From positions 55,717,660-55,781,659 of the forward strand of contig JACSVZ010000002.1 of NCBI GenBank assembly GCA_014706295.1: a DNA stretch of 64,000 bases. The letters are read 5' to 3'. The DNA comes from Lycocorax pyrrhopterus obiensis (lineage: Eukaryota > Chordata > Aves > Passeriformes > Paradisaeidae). Positions 47,990 to 58,300 of this stretch are shown here, in pieces. Position 1 is the stretch's first letter; each line of letters opens with the position of its first letter. The notes below the pieces were generated by a model. The model saw nothing but the letters and a program-made list of their open reading frames with translations. It was not told where the DNA came from and searched no databases. The position numbers were made by a program, and so were the translations under genes.

Positions 47990-50760
47990 CTTACCCCAAA
48001 ATCAAATCCCCTTAAAGTATGCATCATGTTTCCCTGTCCCTCTGCATTACTCACCAAGTGCACCCAGATCCTTAAGCAAAAACAATCCCACAGATGGTGC
48101 TGCCTTTGCCTTAGAGGTAGGACTAATCCAAACTGTCTTCCCTAACACATATTCCTCATATGCACCATGGAGACTTCATTCCCTTCTCTGGTATGTGGAA
48201 GCTTTGACAGAGCAGGGCCAGCTCAATTAGTAGAGCCTCTAGTGTTAACTAACTAGGTGGCCTCTGCTAAATGTAGATCCCAATTTGAAGGTTCCACTAC
48301 CCATTGCTTTGAATGTGGTTTTTGAACAGTCCATTGTTATCATTTAATTTTCCCAGAGGCTGGTGCATGAGAGAGAATATGATACACTCACTCCATACCA
48401 TGCTCTCTGGCCCAGGTGTCTATGAGGCCATTTTTTAAATGAGTCCCATTGTCCACCTCAATTCTTTCTGGGGTGTCACGTCGCCACAGGACTTGCTTTT
48501 CAAGGCCCAAGATGGTGGTCTGGGCAGTGGTGTGAGGCACAGGGTACATGTCCAGCCATCCAGTGGTTGCTTCCACCACTGTAAGAATGTAGCACTTGCC
48601 TTGGTGGGTTTGCAGGAGTGTGATGCAATCGATTTGCCAGACCTCCTCATATTTATATTTTGACCACTGTCCTCCATACCACAGGGGCTTTACCTGCTTG
48701 GCCTGCAGCACGTTTCACAGTTACGGATAACCTGGGAGATTGTGTTCATGGTTAAGTCCATCCCTTGATCACAAGCCCATCTGTATATTGAATCTCTTCA
48801 CTGATGACCTGAGTTGTCATGGGCCCACCGACCCAGAAGAAAATCACCCTTACGTTGCCAATCCAGATCCACCTAAAACACTTTAATCTTGGCAGGTTAA
48901 TCCACCTGTCTGTTGTTGTGGTGTTCTTCAGTAGCCTGACTCTTGGGTATGACAAGACATACATGTATGTCTACATGACATATTTATACAGCCAACTTCT
49001 CTATCTGGGTAGTGATGTCTTGCCAGAATTCAGCAGCCCAGCTGGGTTTATCTCTGTGCTGGCAATTGGTCTTTTTCCATCAGTCTAACCAGCCCCACAG
49101 AGCATTTGTTACCATCCATGAGTCAGGGTGCAGGTAGAACACTGGCCATTTCTCTCATTCAGAGATATCTAAACCCAGCTGGACAGCTTTCAGCTCTGCA
49201 ATCTGACTTGATCCAGTTTGTCCCTCAATAACTTTTGCGACTCGCCATGTAGGATTCCATCCACGTACCCATTGGAATCTGATGATATCCATCATGCCAT
49301 TTTACTCCTAAAAACTGAATTTCCTGGGCAAGTGCCTTGACCTTACTTTGCTTTATGACAGAATCGGCCATGAGGAGGATTTGGATTGATGCCTAAGCCT
49401 GGTCTTAAAATCAGGAGTCAAACACAGTTAGAAGGGAAAAAGGGATTTTACCTTGGTATTTATTTGTAGGATCCTTAGGTGCATTACGTCCAGGTCGAAT
49501 GCACCGCAATGCACACCGCAGTGCACACTCCCAAAAGATCTGGTATAACATTATAGGCCTTACTAATTAGCATATCTATCATAAATTCCCCAATGAGAGG
49601 CTCGAATGAGCCCCCCTCCCCAAGGAACCTTCCCCTGGATGGTTTTATCTTAGTTTACAAAATGTGTTCTGGAGAGGACCTTGGTGTCTGGGGCACACTG
49701 CTCCCTAACTACGAAGCTTCTAAAATGTTTAGTCTCCTAGCTTGACAAACAAGTCCAAGAATGTAGGCTAAAGCACTAAGAATACAGAAGCTGTAAAAAG
49801 GTATAACAGGGGTATAAAAGAAAAGACAAAAAACATTATGGCATCAGGATGATCTTCTCCCCTTTCTCAAAAACTTCCTCTGCTGTGTTGCCGCACACCA
49901 TGATGTTATCAATGTATAGCAACTATTCTGGAGCCTCACCCTTTTCCACTTCAGTCTGGGTGAGTCCATGGCAAATAGGGGAGCTCTTTCCCCTGCTGGG
50001 GCAGTCCATTCCAGGTGTACTGGATGCCCCTCCATGTGAAAGCAAACTGTGGCCTGCACTCTGCTGCGAGAAGAATAGAGAAAAATGTATTAGCAATACT
50101 GAAGGTGGCACCACTTCACTGCCTTGGACTGCAGTTCATACTGCAGTTCCAGCATGTCGGTCACAGCAGCACTCAGTGGCGGTGTGACTTCATTCAGGAC
50201 TTGATAGTCCACTGCCAGTCTCCACTCTCCATTGGACTTATGCACTGGCCATATGGGGCTATTAAAGGGTGTGCAAGTCTTACTGACCACTCCCTGGCTC
50301 TCCAGTTCATGAATCATCTCATGGATGGGCGTCACAGAGTCTCTGTTGGTGCGGTGTTGCTGACAGTGCACTGTTGCTGTGAAAATTGGTACCTGTTGTT
50401 CTTCAATTCTCAGCAGTCCCACAGCAGAGAGGTTGTTTGAGAGACCAGGCAAGATATTCAGTTGCCTGATTTCTTCTGTCTCCAGAGCAGCTATCCCAAA
50501 AGCCCAGCTATGTCCTTTTGGGTCGTTGAAATACCCACTTCTGAGATAGTCTGTGCCAAGAATGCACAGGGCCTCTGGACTAGTCACAGTGGGGTATTTC
50601 TGCCACTCCTTCCCAGTCAAGCTCACTTCAGCTTCCAGTACTGTCAGCTGCTGGGATCCCCCTTGTCACCCCGGAAATAGGAATGGATTCCGCTCCCACA
50701 TACCTTGATGACATCAGGGTAAACTGAGTGCAGGTGTCAACTAAAGCCTTATACTCTTGT
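47990..50760 (-). pseudogene. ERV pol on minus strand, split by a nested LTR
   Basis: Read leftward, the order is protease with an altered active site (LVDTCTQ at about 50730), then a flap-distal region with SLTGKEWQKYP. Reverse transcriptase follows with IHEMIHELESQGVVSKT, LAVDYQVLNEV and YIDNIM at about 49910 (YIDD expected). The foreign LTR at 49387-49846 comes next, followed by the RT tail with AQEIQFLGVKW-type text near 49300, a degraded RNase H and then integrase (48388-48711: LWYGGQWSKYKY, ATTGWLDMYPVPH, IEVDNGTH). The catalytic Glu position reads GKIK, with a stop right after (about 48340). Residual C-terminal similarity to the other ERV reaches about 48000. The gene cannot be expressed. 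Confidence 0.9.
49387..49846. mobile_element. nested solo LTR with 4-bp TSD and terminal inverted repeats
   Basis: The 460-bp segment begins TGATGCC and ends GGCATCA, perfect 7-bp inverted termini with TG...CA. It is flanked by GGAT on both sides (49383-49386 and 49847-49850). It interrupts the reverse transcriptase of the host ERV, whose homology resumes exactly outside the duplications. A 4-bp TSD is typical of gammaretrovirus-like (class I) elements, unlike the 5-bp TSDs of the other LTRs here. GGTATTTATTTG near the left side gives AAATAAATACC on the minus strand, which favours minus orientation. Confidence 0.9.
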
Positions 50761-50913
50761 GGGTCTGATGTGCCAGGCCATGGGATCCACACAGTCTAAT
50801 AGATCCAATTGTCCCTTTTCTCCACTTGGCTGCAGGCAGGTCCCCTCCACTTCTGGTCTTGGTAGTCTTTGCTCAGTTCTTGTAAACACGAACTGGAGAT
50901 CCCTTCAAGAGGA

Positions 50914-51850
50914 TCAGAAATAACATTCAGCCCTTCCATTGTGTCTGAGGACTTGCCCACTGGAAACTGGAGTGGCATTTATCCTTGAAGAATTTCCTTT
51001 GGTGGTTGTTCTTCCTCTCAACTCACGTACCCGTGCTGTTAGGGCAGAGGTAGGTTTTCCATCCCACTTTCTCATGTCCTCTCTATGGTCATACAGGTAA
51101 AACCGCAGGTTACCTCGTGGTATGTACCTCTCTCTCCAACAGGGGGGTACATGGTCCCAATAGCAGAAACTCTGGTCCATACTGGAGGAGCATGGGATAT
51201 TTTCTCTCTAGGTTGTTCAAGTCTTTCAAGTCTGTCTGCAGTCTTGTACAGTCTTTCCACAGCCAAGGCGCAGGTTGGTAGGGAGGAAAAAAAATGTACT
51301 TCATATTGTTGAAGTCGGGTAATCACCTGAAGCAATGTTTCTTCTTCTTTCATTGACATCAATGCCAAAGGGTTGGCGGACAACGATGGCACGCTCCATA
51401 CAAATTTCTGCCACATGGATTGTGTACATTGGACCTGATCTGGATCTACAGGTGACTGCTCATTGTTTGAATCCCTATAGATTACCTCCAGCACAGCTAA
51501 TTCTTTCAGGTCCTGGATACCTTTCTCCATGGCATTCCACTCATCTCAGTGCACTATTAGGTCATCCATGAGAGAATACCTTTCCCTCATGCTTGACAGA
51601 TGTTGCCTCCAGAGGCTGAGAGTTTCTGTCCTCTTCTAAATCCCCTTGCCAATGCCTACATCCTGGGACATCACTTGAGGCCTGCTTGGCCTCACTACCT
51701 TCTAGTGTCATTTGCAGGTTGTGGTATCCCAGCATTGGAGCAGGCAGGTCACAAGGGGCTCTCCTGAATGGCAGATGAAATCTTTTCTCGTATCTTCCAG
51801 CTCAGCTGGGTTAGGGATCAGGTGATTCTCTCTGGCCATGCTTCTTCCTC
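50914..51850 (-). pseudogene. ERV gag on minus strand (degenerate)
   Basis: Fragments MEKGIQDLKELAVLEVIY and MWQKFVW (51530-51400), YIPRGNLRFYLYDHREDMRK (51140-51080) and PTSALTARVREL line up in order with gag of the 34-41 kb ERV (ELAVLEIIFSE, YTPRGNLWF, EDMRKWDGKPTS). The similarity extends upstream to about 51850, around the GAAACTCTCAGCCTCTGG-type stretch. Several frame changes are needed, so it is inactive. No zinc knuckle is visible. Confidence 0.75.
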
Positions 51851-52020
51851 CTGTTGTGAGCACCCTATTCCTCTTCATCCATCACTATGCAAACTGAATT
51901 TGTCTTGAATTTCTTTATAGGGGCACCTGGTACTGGCATGAGTTGTTCATCTGGTTCAGCTGCACTTTGAGTGGCCACAATGCCTGCTGGTCTGTTTTCC
52001 TTCCCCTCCCTCTCAGAGTG

Positions 52021-52248
52021 TTACATAGTAAAGAGCGGTGTCCAATAAATCGTAGTCAGGGCCCAGCATATTGCAATAAATTGCTCCTCTCTGGAATTGC
52101 CACAGCATTCTCCTTGCAAGTATTCTGTCACTTTATCAGCGTCCTGTAGTTGTTCAGGGATGAACTTCCAAGCCATTAGAGCAGATAATTTCTCCAACAA
52201 CTGGGCTTTTTTCTCCCATATTCCATGCCACTCATGACTATCCACCAT
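52021..52248 (-). pseudogene. unrecognised ERV-internal ORF fragment
   Basis: A 75-codon open stretch on the minus strand between the pre-gag ORF and gag. It is rich in Trp, Leu and Glu (MVDSHEWHGIWEKKAQLL at its start), with helical, coiled-coil-like spacing. I see no counterpart in the 34-41 kb ERV, where the CR1 and the 19-residue repeats occupy the matching interval. It could be part of a longer Gag N-terminus in this subfamily, or chance. Confidence 0.35.
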
Positions 52249-52511
52249 CAGGGGCAGATCTCTGAAAAATCATATTAAAAATCTCTTTTATTTAATTCTT
52301 ACCACAGTGTGGACTGCACTGAGGAGACCTGGCAGGCTTAGCAACAACAACACGCTTTCCTTAACCAAAGGGAATTTCCTTATCCAAAGGGAATTCAAAA
52401 TTCTCCAAAGGTGTTGTAACAGGCCTGAAGAAGGAGAAAGGGGTAAAAAGCTGGGGAAAGTCATCCTCCCCTACTCCCCCCACAGACTGGGTATGATTAT
52501 TACTATTTGGA

Positions 52512-52733
52512 CTACCAAATATTGCATCTGAGGCAAGCGTAGAGAACAACATGGAACATAAACCCTAAATGACTTTCATTACATGTTATCATGTGGTAAA
52601 CTGTTATCACACAGTACATCAACAAAGTAATCCTGATCCTTTTCCCTGCTTTGAAAAAGAGCACTGCAAGGAGCACATACAGGAATAGATACAGGGTTAG
52701 GTAGCACAACCACATGAACAGATCAAGCAACAC
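52512..52733 (-). pseudogene. pre-gag hydrophobic ORF of minus-strand ERV
   Basis: An ATG about 95 nt inside the primer site opens a 73-codon frame. It has a long hydrophobic N-terminus (LFMWLCYLTLYLFLYVLLAV), a K-A-G-K-R-I-R-I-T-L-L-M-Y motif, then YHMITC and a Cys-containing end. The order hydrophobic segment, K-x-G-x-x-x-RI-x-LL-x-Y, ITC repeats that of the 34680 ORF in the other ERV. The protein is unrecognised and would be a small membrane protein. Whether the stop at its end is ancestral or a decay product is unknown. Confidence 0.55.
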
Positions 52734-52827
52734 TGTAGCCAGTGGCTCTGTACCTAATACAACAAATGCTTAGATGAAGATCATTTCCAGCCTGCTCTGG
52801 GCAGATCTGTTGTTATCACAACCTCCA

Positions 52828-52845
52828 TGTCCCACTTGGGCACCA
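52828..52845 (-). other. primer binding site of minus-strand ERV
   Basis: On the minus strand it reads TGGTGCCCAAGTGGGACA, 8 nt inside the 5' LTR. TGGTGCCCAA resembles Lys-tRNA primer sites of betaretrovirus-like elements. The assignment is tentative. Confidence 0.7.
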
Positions 52846-52853
52846 AATTAGGC

Positions 52854-53944
52854 TGTCATGGTTTAAGAATTGTATTCTCCAATTTAATGTTCCCACTGAA
52901 ACACTCCAAACTCCCCTTAGGCGGGATGGATAGGAGAACTGGAGGTACAGAATGTGAAGATCATGGGTTGTGATAAGAACAATTTACTGCAAACAGCAAT
53001 GACAAACAGTAACAGCAACAATATTAATAACAAAACAGTAGAAAAGAGTGATTCACATGCAAAATGCTACTGAGCTGACCTGACTGCAGCCATGTGTCTC
53101 GGTTTGAGACAAGTTTAGGGGGAAATGCTCTGGAAGGAACGTCTCCTCCCCAGAAGACAGGTTTCAGCACTCCCTCCCCCACCGATACAAAAGGAATTTC
53201 TTGGAGGAAAGTGAAAAAAACGATTTATTTAACAAAGTGTCCACATGGCATGTGGAAAAAATTAATAACTGTTAAAATACTAAACCTCCTCTCTGCAGAG
53301 AAAGCTGGTGGATTTAGAGTTCCCTCTGTAGCTGGCTCGGCCCCTCCTGAGGTCTGAGGCTGGGATGCGGCGTCCCTGCAGCCTCCCTGCTGGTCCACGG
53401 GGTCCGATGATCTGGTTCTCGGATCACAGCTAGGCCGAACAGTTCCAGAGAAGGAAGAAGCAGCTACCAGAGGATTTTGGTATGCTGGTGTGGGAAAATT
53501 TCTTGCCTCAGCTAACAGGCTAAAAGCAGGAAGGTGTTCCCTCGGCTCTGCAGCAGTGAGAACGCAGGGGAGTGTGTGTGAGTCCTTGAACACAAACTGC
53601 GCTGAAGAATTCACCTGGCTTCTCTCCCCCCTCGTCTGGACCCAGCTTAAAGCTATAGGACCCATTTCTGGGCATAAAGCAGATGGTAGGGGAATACAGT
53701 ATTATCATAAAATCACCCCAAGACATTACATTACCTGGATTGCACCCTTTGGCTCAGAACCAGCATTACCCCTCTGTTACCTCCGCCATGCTTTCTTGAT
53801 CAGAAGGAACCCCTCTCCCTGGAAGAGACTCCCTTCCCCCCACCCCTAGCAATGACGTGAGGTGGTGTAGAATAATCTCTAGGTTCTGACCATGCTCCCT
53901 CTGGCTACTGCAGAAATTATCCCTCTCTGTCTGGAACTAGGACA
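52854..53944 (-). repeat. 5' LTR of minus-strand ERV, interrupted
   Basis: TGTCATGGTTTAAGAATTG on the left and GTCTGGAACTAGGACA on the right match the ends of the 47094-47591 LTR. The LTR is split after CAGCCATG by a 631-bp LTR of another family (53095-53725). After that the homology resumes around CTCAGAACC. Confidence 0.9.
53095..53725 (-). mobile_element. solo LTR nested in the ERV 5' LTR
   Basis: TGTCTCGGTTTGAGACAAGTTTAGG to CACCCCAAGACA, the same family as 33359-34024 (shared TTTCTTGGAGGAAAGTG, TTTATTTAACAA, AAGCAGGAAGGTG and right end). It must be younger than the ERV it interrupts. No clean TSD is seen (left CCATG, right TTACA), so the borders may have decayed. Confidence 0.87.
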
Positions 53945-55209
53945 GTAGGTATGTATGTAATGTATACCTATGCTCCTAGCAGGGTATGCTTATCTTTAGA
54001 TTAATAGCATGTCCCAGTTACCAAAAAAGAGGGGCTTCTTAGACTATGCTGCAGCTTCTATGTCCTTTGCACCAGAAGGCAAGAGGCAGAGATAAGGATT
54101 GATGAGAGGATGGTGTGTGCATAGTCTCATGCTGCTGTGAATTCGGGATGTAATTCGAGGCACAGGCAAGGACTTGGATTTTAGGAAGATGTGCTGGAGA
54201 ATCCCCCTTGACAGATTGAATATGCTGCCCTGTGAATTAAAATATACTTGAAGAAAATTAAAGTTGCTGAAAACTGAAACTAAGAAGTCCAATTCAATGG
54301 AATTTTAGTAATGACAAAACAGCACATAATATTCCTACACACAGGCAATTTGGGAATAAAGGGTGGCAATAACTGGTTGATAAAAGAAGACTAAAACATC
54401 ATGTTTTACACAGCAGGAGTAAGAAAACAGGTTTAGAGTGGTAGGAATTACATAAATGTTTAATTATGTTGAACAAAATATTTATTCAGCGATCTCAACA
54501 GTGCACTGCTAAGTTTGAGGAGTTACTCTTGAATGCTTACCAAAGTTGGTTATTAAAATGAGGTTTGTTTATCTGAGAGACTTAAAAAACCAGAGAGATG
54601 AGAATTTTTATCCAAACTGAGATGAAAACCAATTGCATTTCTTCAAGTACAAGGATTTAGAAAACAAGAAGATATGCAAAAGTGACTGTCAGTGATAATA
54701 GTTGGAATTGAGAAGTGGGAGGTGGGTGGCTGTACTGTATTCCTCTGATCCCTCTTGGTTTGTGCGGTTGTAGACACTGAGAGCACTGTTCATATAACTC
54801 TGTCAGCATTTACTCAGTACCCAAGAGTTAGCCTGACTTTCAGTTCAGCTGCAAATTTAACTTTAGTCTTTATTTTAAACCAATAAACCTGTATCTGCCT
54901 CTGCGGGTCTGAATTTATTAGAAATACTTTATGTGCTTTTTTTTAAAAAAAACCATGCTTCATATAAGAGGACTCCTACCCAGAGTAGTTCATCTATAAG
55001 GAGCAGAGTACTTATGAAAATTTAGGACCCAGTTTGATCTCATTTATACTGATGTAAATAAAGAGCTGTGATTTCAGATTGGCACTTGTAGAAATTAGAT
55101 GCTAACTCCTGGGCTGGTTCTTTCTGCATAATGTTATCTGTTGTCATACCAACAAAGCTTCAATTTCATGATTTGATAACTTACTACTGTCATCTCTTCT
55201 GATTTGCAG

Positions 55210-55308
55210 ATGGGTTTCTTCCGCCGGAGGTACAAAGAAATTATTGAGGCTGAAAAGAGCAGAAAGGAGAATGAAGATAGTTGGAACTGGGTCCAGAAAA
55301 ATCAGTAA
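55210..55308 (+). CDS. ITGA9: integrin alpha-9, terminal coding exon (cytoplasmic tail)
   Basis: After the acceptor GATTTGCAG, 32 codons and a TAA. The tail begins MGFFRRRYKEIIEAEKS and ends WNWVQKNQ. GFFRR is the alpha-9 version of the GFFKR hinge that clasps the beta subunit at the inner membrane face. The remaining tail is the acidic-basic helix typical of alpha-9 (alpha-4 differs in wording). In mammals this tail binds paxillin and spermidine/spermine N1-acetyltransferase to promote migration (family knowledge). The frame joins to LLWK of the 24916 exon in phase 0. The coding region is intact and the gene appears functional despite the repeats in its intron. Confidence 0.97.
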   Translation: MGFFRRRYKEIIEAEKSRKENEDSWNWVQKNQ

Positions 55309-58300
55309 ACTGCCCATGAAAACAAAAGCCCAGTCATGTGACATGCACTCGGTAGCCTATAGGTCCTGCTCTCGTATCTTCCATATGTGGAAGAAGGAAT
55401 CTTCTCCAGATTTTTCGGAGACCCCATTGATGCTGTGTCTTTATTACTCCAAAAAAGCTAGGGAACATATCCTGAGGCAACCACTGCAGCTATGTCAGGT
55501 GACTGGAGCGATTCACACTTCATTTAAAAGTTGAACTTTGAACTTTGGTAACCAAGCTGCAGTGCAGAGCAATATTTATGAATCCAACTATGTGGTATGC
55601 CCTCAGGGGAAGACTTTTACCTAAAAATATTTTTTATAAATATAAGCTTTTTATATTGAGTATGTCTTTATATTTGTATCAATGTTTTATAATTTCTATG
55701 GAATAGCTATATAGTTCACTCAAGCACTGATATCTGGCTAAATCTTTGGAAATACATATATATATATATATAAATTCTATTGTTCTTTTAAACATCAATG
55801 CAAGAGAGAAAAGAGAGATTTGCGGATAAAAGCAGCTGAAATCCTCATATGCTTAATTCACAAGGCTTGGTAATATCATATATAGATAATTTAATGGGAA
55901 TAAGCCAAAATCTTTTCACTGTCTCTTTCTTTAAGTTGAATTTGGTGTTTGATTTATAAGCTAAAGAACCTAAAGTATTTCACAGTTGTGATACTCTGTA
56001 TCTTGAGTCTGTCCTTTACTAGCCTGGATGGGAGAGGATGAAAACACTTCTTCAGTGACATGTAGCAAGACATAGCTTGCTTTGGCTCACTGAAGACGGC
56101 ATCACAGAATGTTCTCTTTGGGAAGTATTCTCTTGCAGTCTCTAGGACTGTACAGTTGAGATACCAAAAGGATGTAATTGGACCAACCACTATGACATTG
56201 ACAAATTCCTTTAAATTAAAAAAAAAAGTAATTAAGTCAATATTAAGATGGATAGTTTTAAAGCTACTGTTAAAGATTGTGATCTGTTGCTATCAAAGCA
56301 AGTGATAAATTGCTACAAGCTATGAGCAGTATGCCTGCCATGTGAGTTACATAGAGTCATGAGTTTGTTTATATGGTAATTTTAAGAGAGATAAGTAGAT
56401 GGAAGGATTAAAATGTTTGGATCTTTGAGTCTTGAGATTGCCTATCTGGGTGTTCCAAGTACTGAATGTATTTCCTCAAGAATTTAGAAGGAAGTTTAGT
56501 CAAGGTGCAGATGTTATTGGATGTCAGCTTGCCACTTTGATTGCTGGTAATTCTTTAAGAAATCATTTGTTGAATTAGAAGAAATCTAATTGTAATTAAT
56601 TCAAACATGTTTCTTCAAAAAGCTCTTGGATTTCTGAATAGAAATAGTGGAACTCTGTAAGACTTGGTTTTAGATTCCACTTGTATTTTGCACTTTGTGT
56701 GAATAAGGAGTAAATGTCATGTTGGTATAAAATCCATGTAAAGAAAAGAAGGGCCGACCTCTGTGGTAAAAGTGAAACCAGGACTGAAAGGTTGCAGGAT
56801 GTCTTCTTCCTTAAGGGTGTGGTAAAAGAACAGCTGGAAGTTTGGAAACTTGAATGCAGAGAACATGTAAGAAACCTGCTTGAGAACAGGTCTTGCTCTT
56901 CCTTGCCATATTCATGATAGCTCCAAATTCTAAAAAATGGACCAAATCCATATTCCTGTTTGCTTTTTACTGCCACCATCAGCAGTGTCTGCTATTACTA
57001 CAGTATTGATCAGTATTTATTAACTATTAGCTATCTGCATGCATTAGGGAGAAAACAGTTTTAAAGTGAATTAAGTGTAACATCTGTCAAGAAAAACTAT
57101 TAGTCTGTTCAACTATCTTTCTTAAACAATAATTGTTGATTTGACAGATTCTGTGTGACAAATGACCATTTAAGCCAAAATCCACAGCAAAATCCTGTTA
57201 CAAGCATGTAATGGAGTGCAGATTTTCCATCAGAGTGCAAAACCAAAAGAGTGATGGCATTTGACTGCACTGTTGTATTATCATCTAGAGACAGAACCAT
57301 AGAATGGCTTGGAAGGGACCTTAAAGATTTAGTTCCAATGCCCCTGCCATGGGCAGGGAGAATTTTTGCTAGACCACGTTCCTCAAAGCCCAATCCAGTC
57401 TGGCCTTGAACTGCTGTATTGTCAGAGAGTCAGTGGCTCGTGTTGGAAGGAACCTTAAAGATCATCTAGCTCCAAATCCCTGCCCATGGCCTTGCCAGGT
57501 TACTCTGAACCCCATCCAACCAGGCCTTGAATGCTTCCAGGGATGGGCCATCCACAACTTCCCTGAGCAACCTGTTCCAGTTTCTCATCACCCTCACAGT
57601 AAAGAGTTTCCTTCAAATATCTAATCTATATCTGCCTCTAATATTGAAGGTTGTTGAATTCCTCGCAGTCTGACATCAGTTAGTTTTGTTAACCAACAAA
57701 AGCTAATTGTCTGGTTTTTCTGTTAAAAAAAATCTAAAAGTCAGACAGAAATTGGATGTGAGATTGATTCGCAGCTATAAATTGAAATTGCTTAAAGTAC
57801 TTGCTAAAAAAAAGGGGTCTGTTTATTACCTGTAAGAATCTTCAGTATTTGCCCTTTCTAAAACTGAGGCCCCCCCCCAAATTATTAAGGAGTAAAATTG
57901 CTGAAAAAATAATTCAGGGCATAAGTGAAACTACTTGTTAATTGAACTGAATGTAGAAGTCTCCATTCAAAAAAAGGAGAAAGTTCCCTTTGAAAAGATG
58001 AAATCATTAATTTCAGCTTTTTAAACAAAAATTTACTTTCAAATCTGCCAGAAATGCTTCCTTACAGTATTTTAAAAATCAAAATTAGTTATACCTTTGA
58101 AACATCTTTTAAAACTATATAAAGAAGAGAGTTTTAAAAAACTACAATTTTAACATTTCAGATTTTATTGGACCTTTTTTTGTTTTGTCTCCAAGCAAAA
58201 ATGGTTTTATTTGTAAAAAACAAATAAAAGTAAATCACATTTGATCCCACACTGGACTTGTTTCATTTCTGACTTGAATTGTCATAGAATTGATCCAGCA

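Larger units (their letters stand above)
47094..53944 (-). mobile_element. full-length env-less endogenous retrovirus (minus strand) with two nested LTRs
   Basis: Left LTR 47094-47591 (3' LTR in element orientation) and right LTR 52854-53944 (5' LTR, interrupted by another LTR at 53095-53725) bracket pol, gag, a pre-gag ORF and a primer site, all reading on the minus strand. Flanks are GCAGG (47089-47093) and GTAGG (53945-53949), consistent with a decayed 5-bp TSD. A 460-bp foreign LTR (49387-49846) splits reverse transcriptase. The layout matches the plus-strand ERV at 34028-40962. Their proteins are clearly related but diverged, so these are two subfamilies. Numerous stops and frameshifts are present, and env is absent. 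Confidence 0.93.
25036..55209 (+). other. ITGA9: ITGA9 last intron (30.2 kb), retroelement-rich
   Basis: Donor GTAAGG at 25036 and acceptor GATTTGCAG ending at 55209. The mobile elements, listed separately, are CR1 at 29901-30642, solo LTR at 31093-31709, solo LTR at 33359-34024, ERV at 34028-40962 with a nested CR1, and ERV at 47094-53944 with two nested LTRs. Unremarkable AT-rich sequence without recognised content fills 25040-29858, 30741-31087, 31715-33353, 40968-44598, 44772-47088 and 53950-55200. Confidence 0.9.

Noticed and set aside
47591..47990. Possible env in the minus-strand ERV
   Set aside because: Only about 400 bp, with a microsatellite and no signal-peptide or transmembrane frame. 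The other ERV also lacks env.
53090..53730. Target duplication around the nested LTR
   Set aside because: CCATG and TTACA do not match. No alternative border gives a clean duplication.
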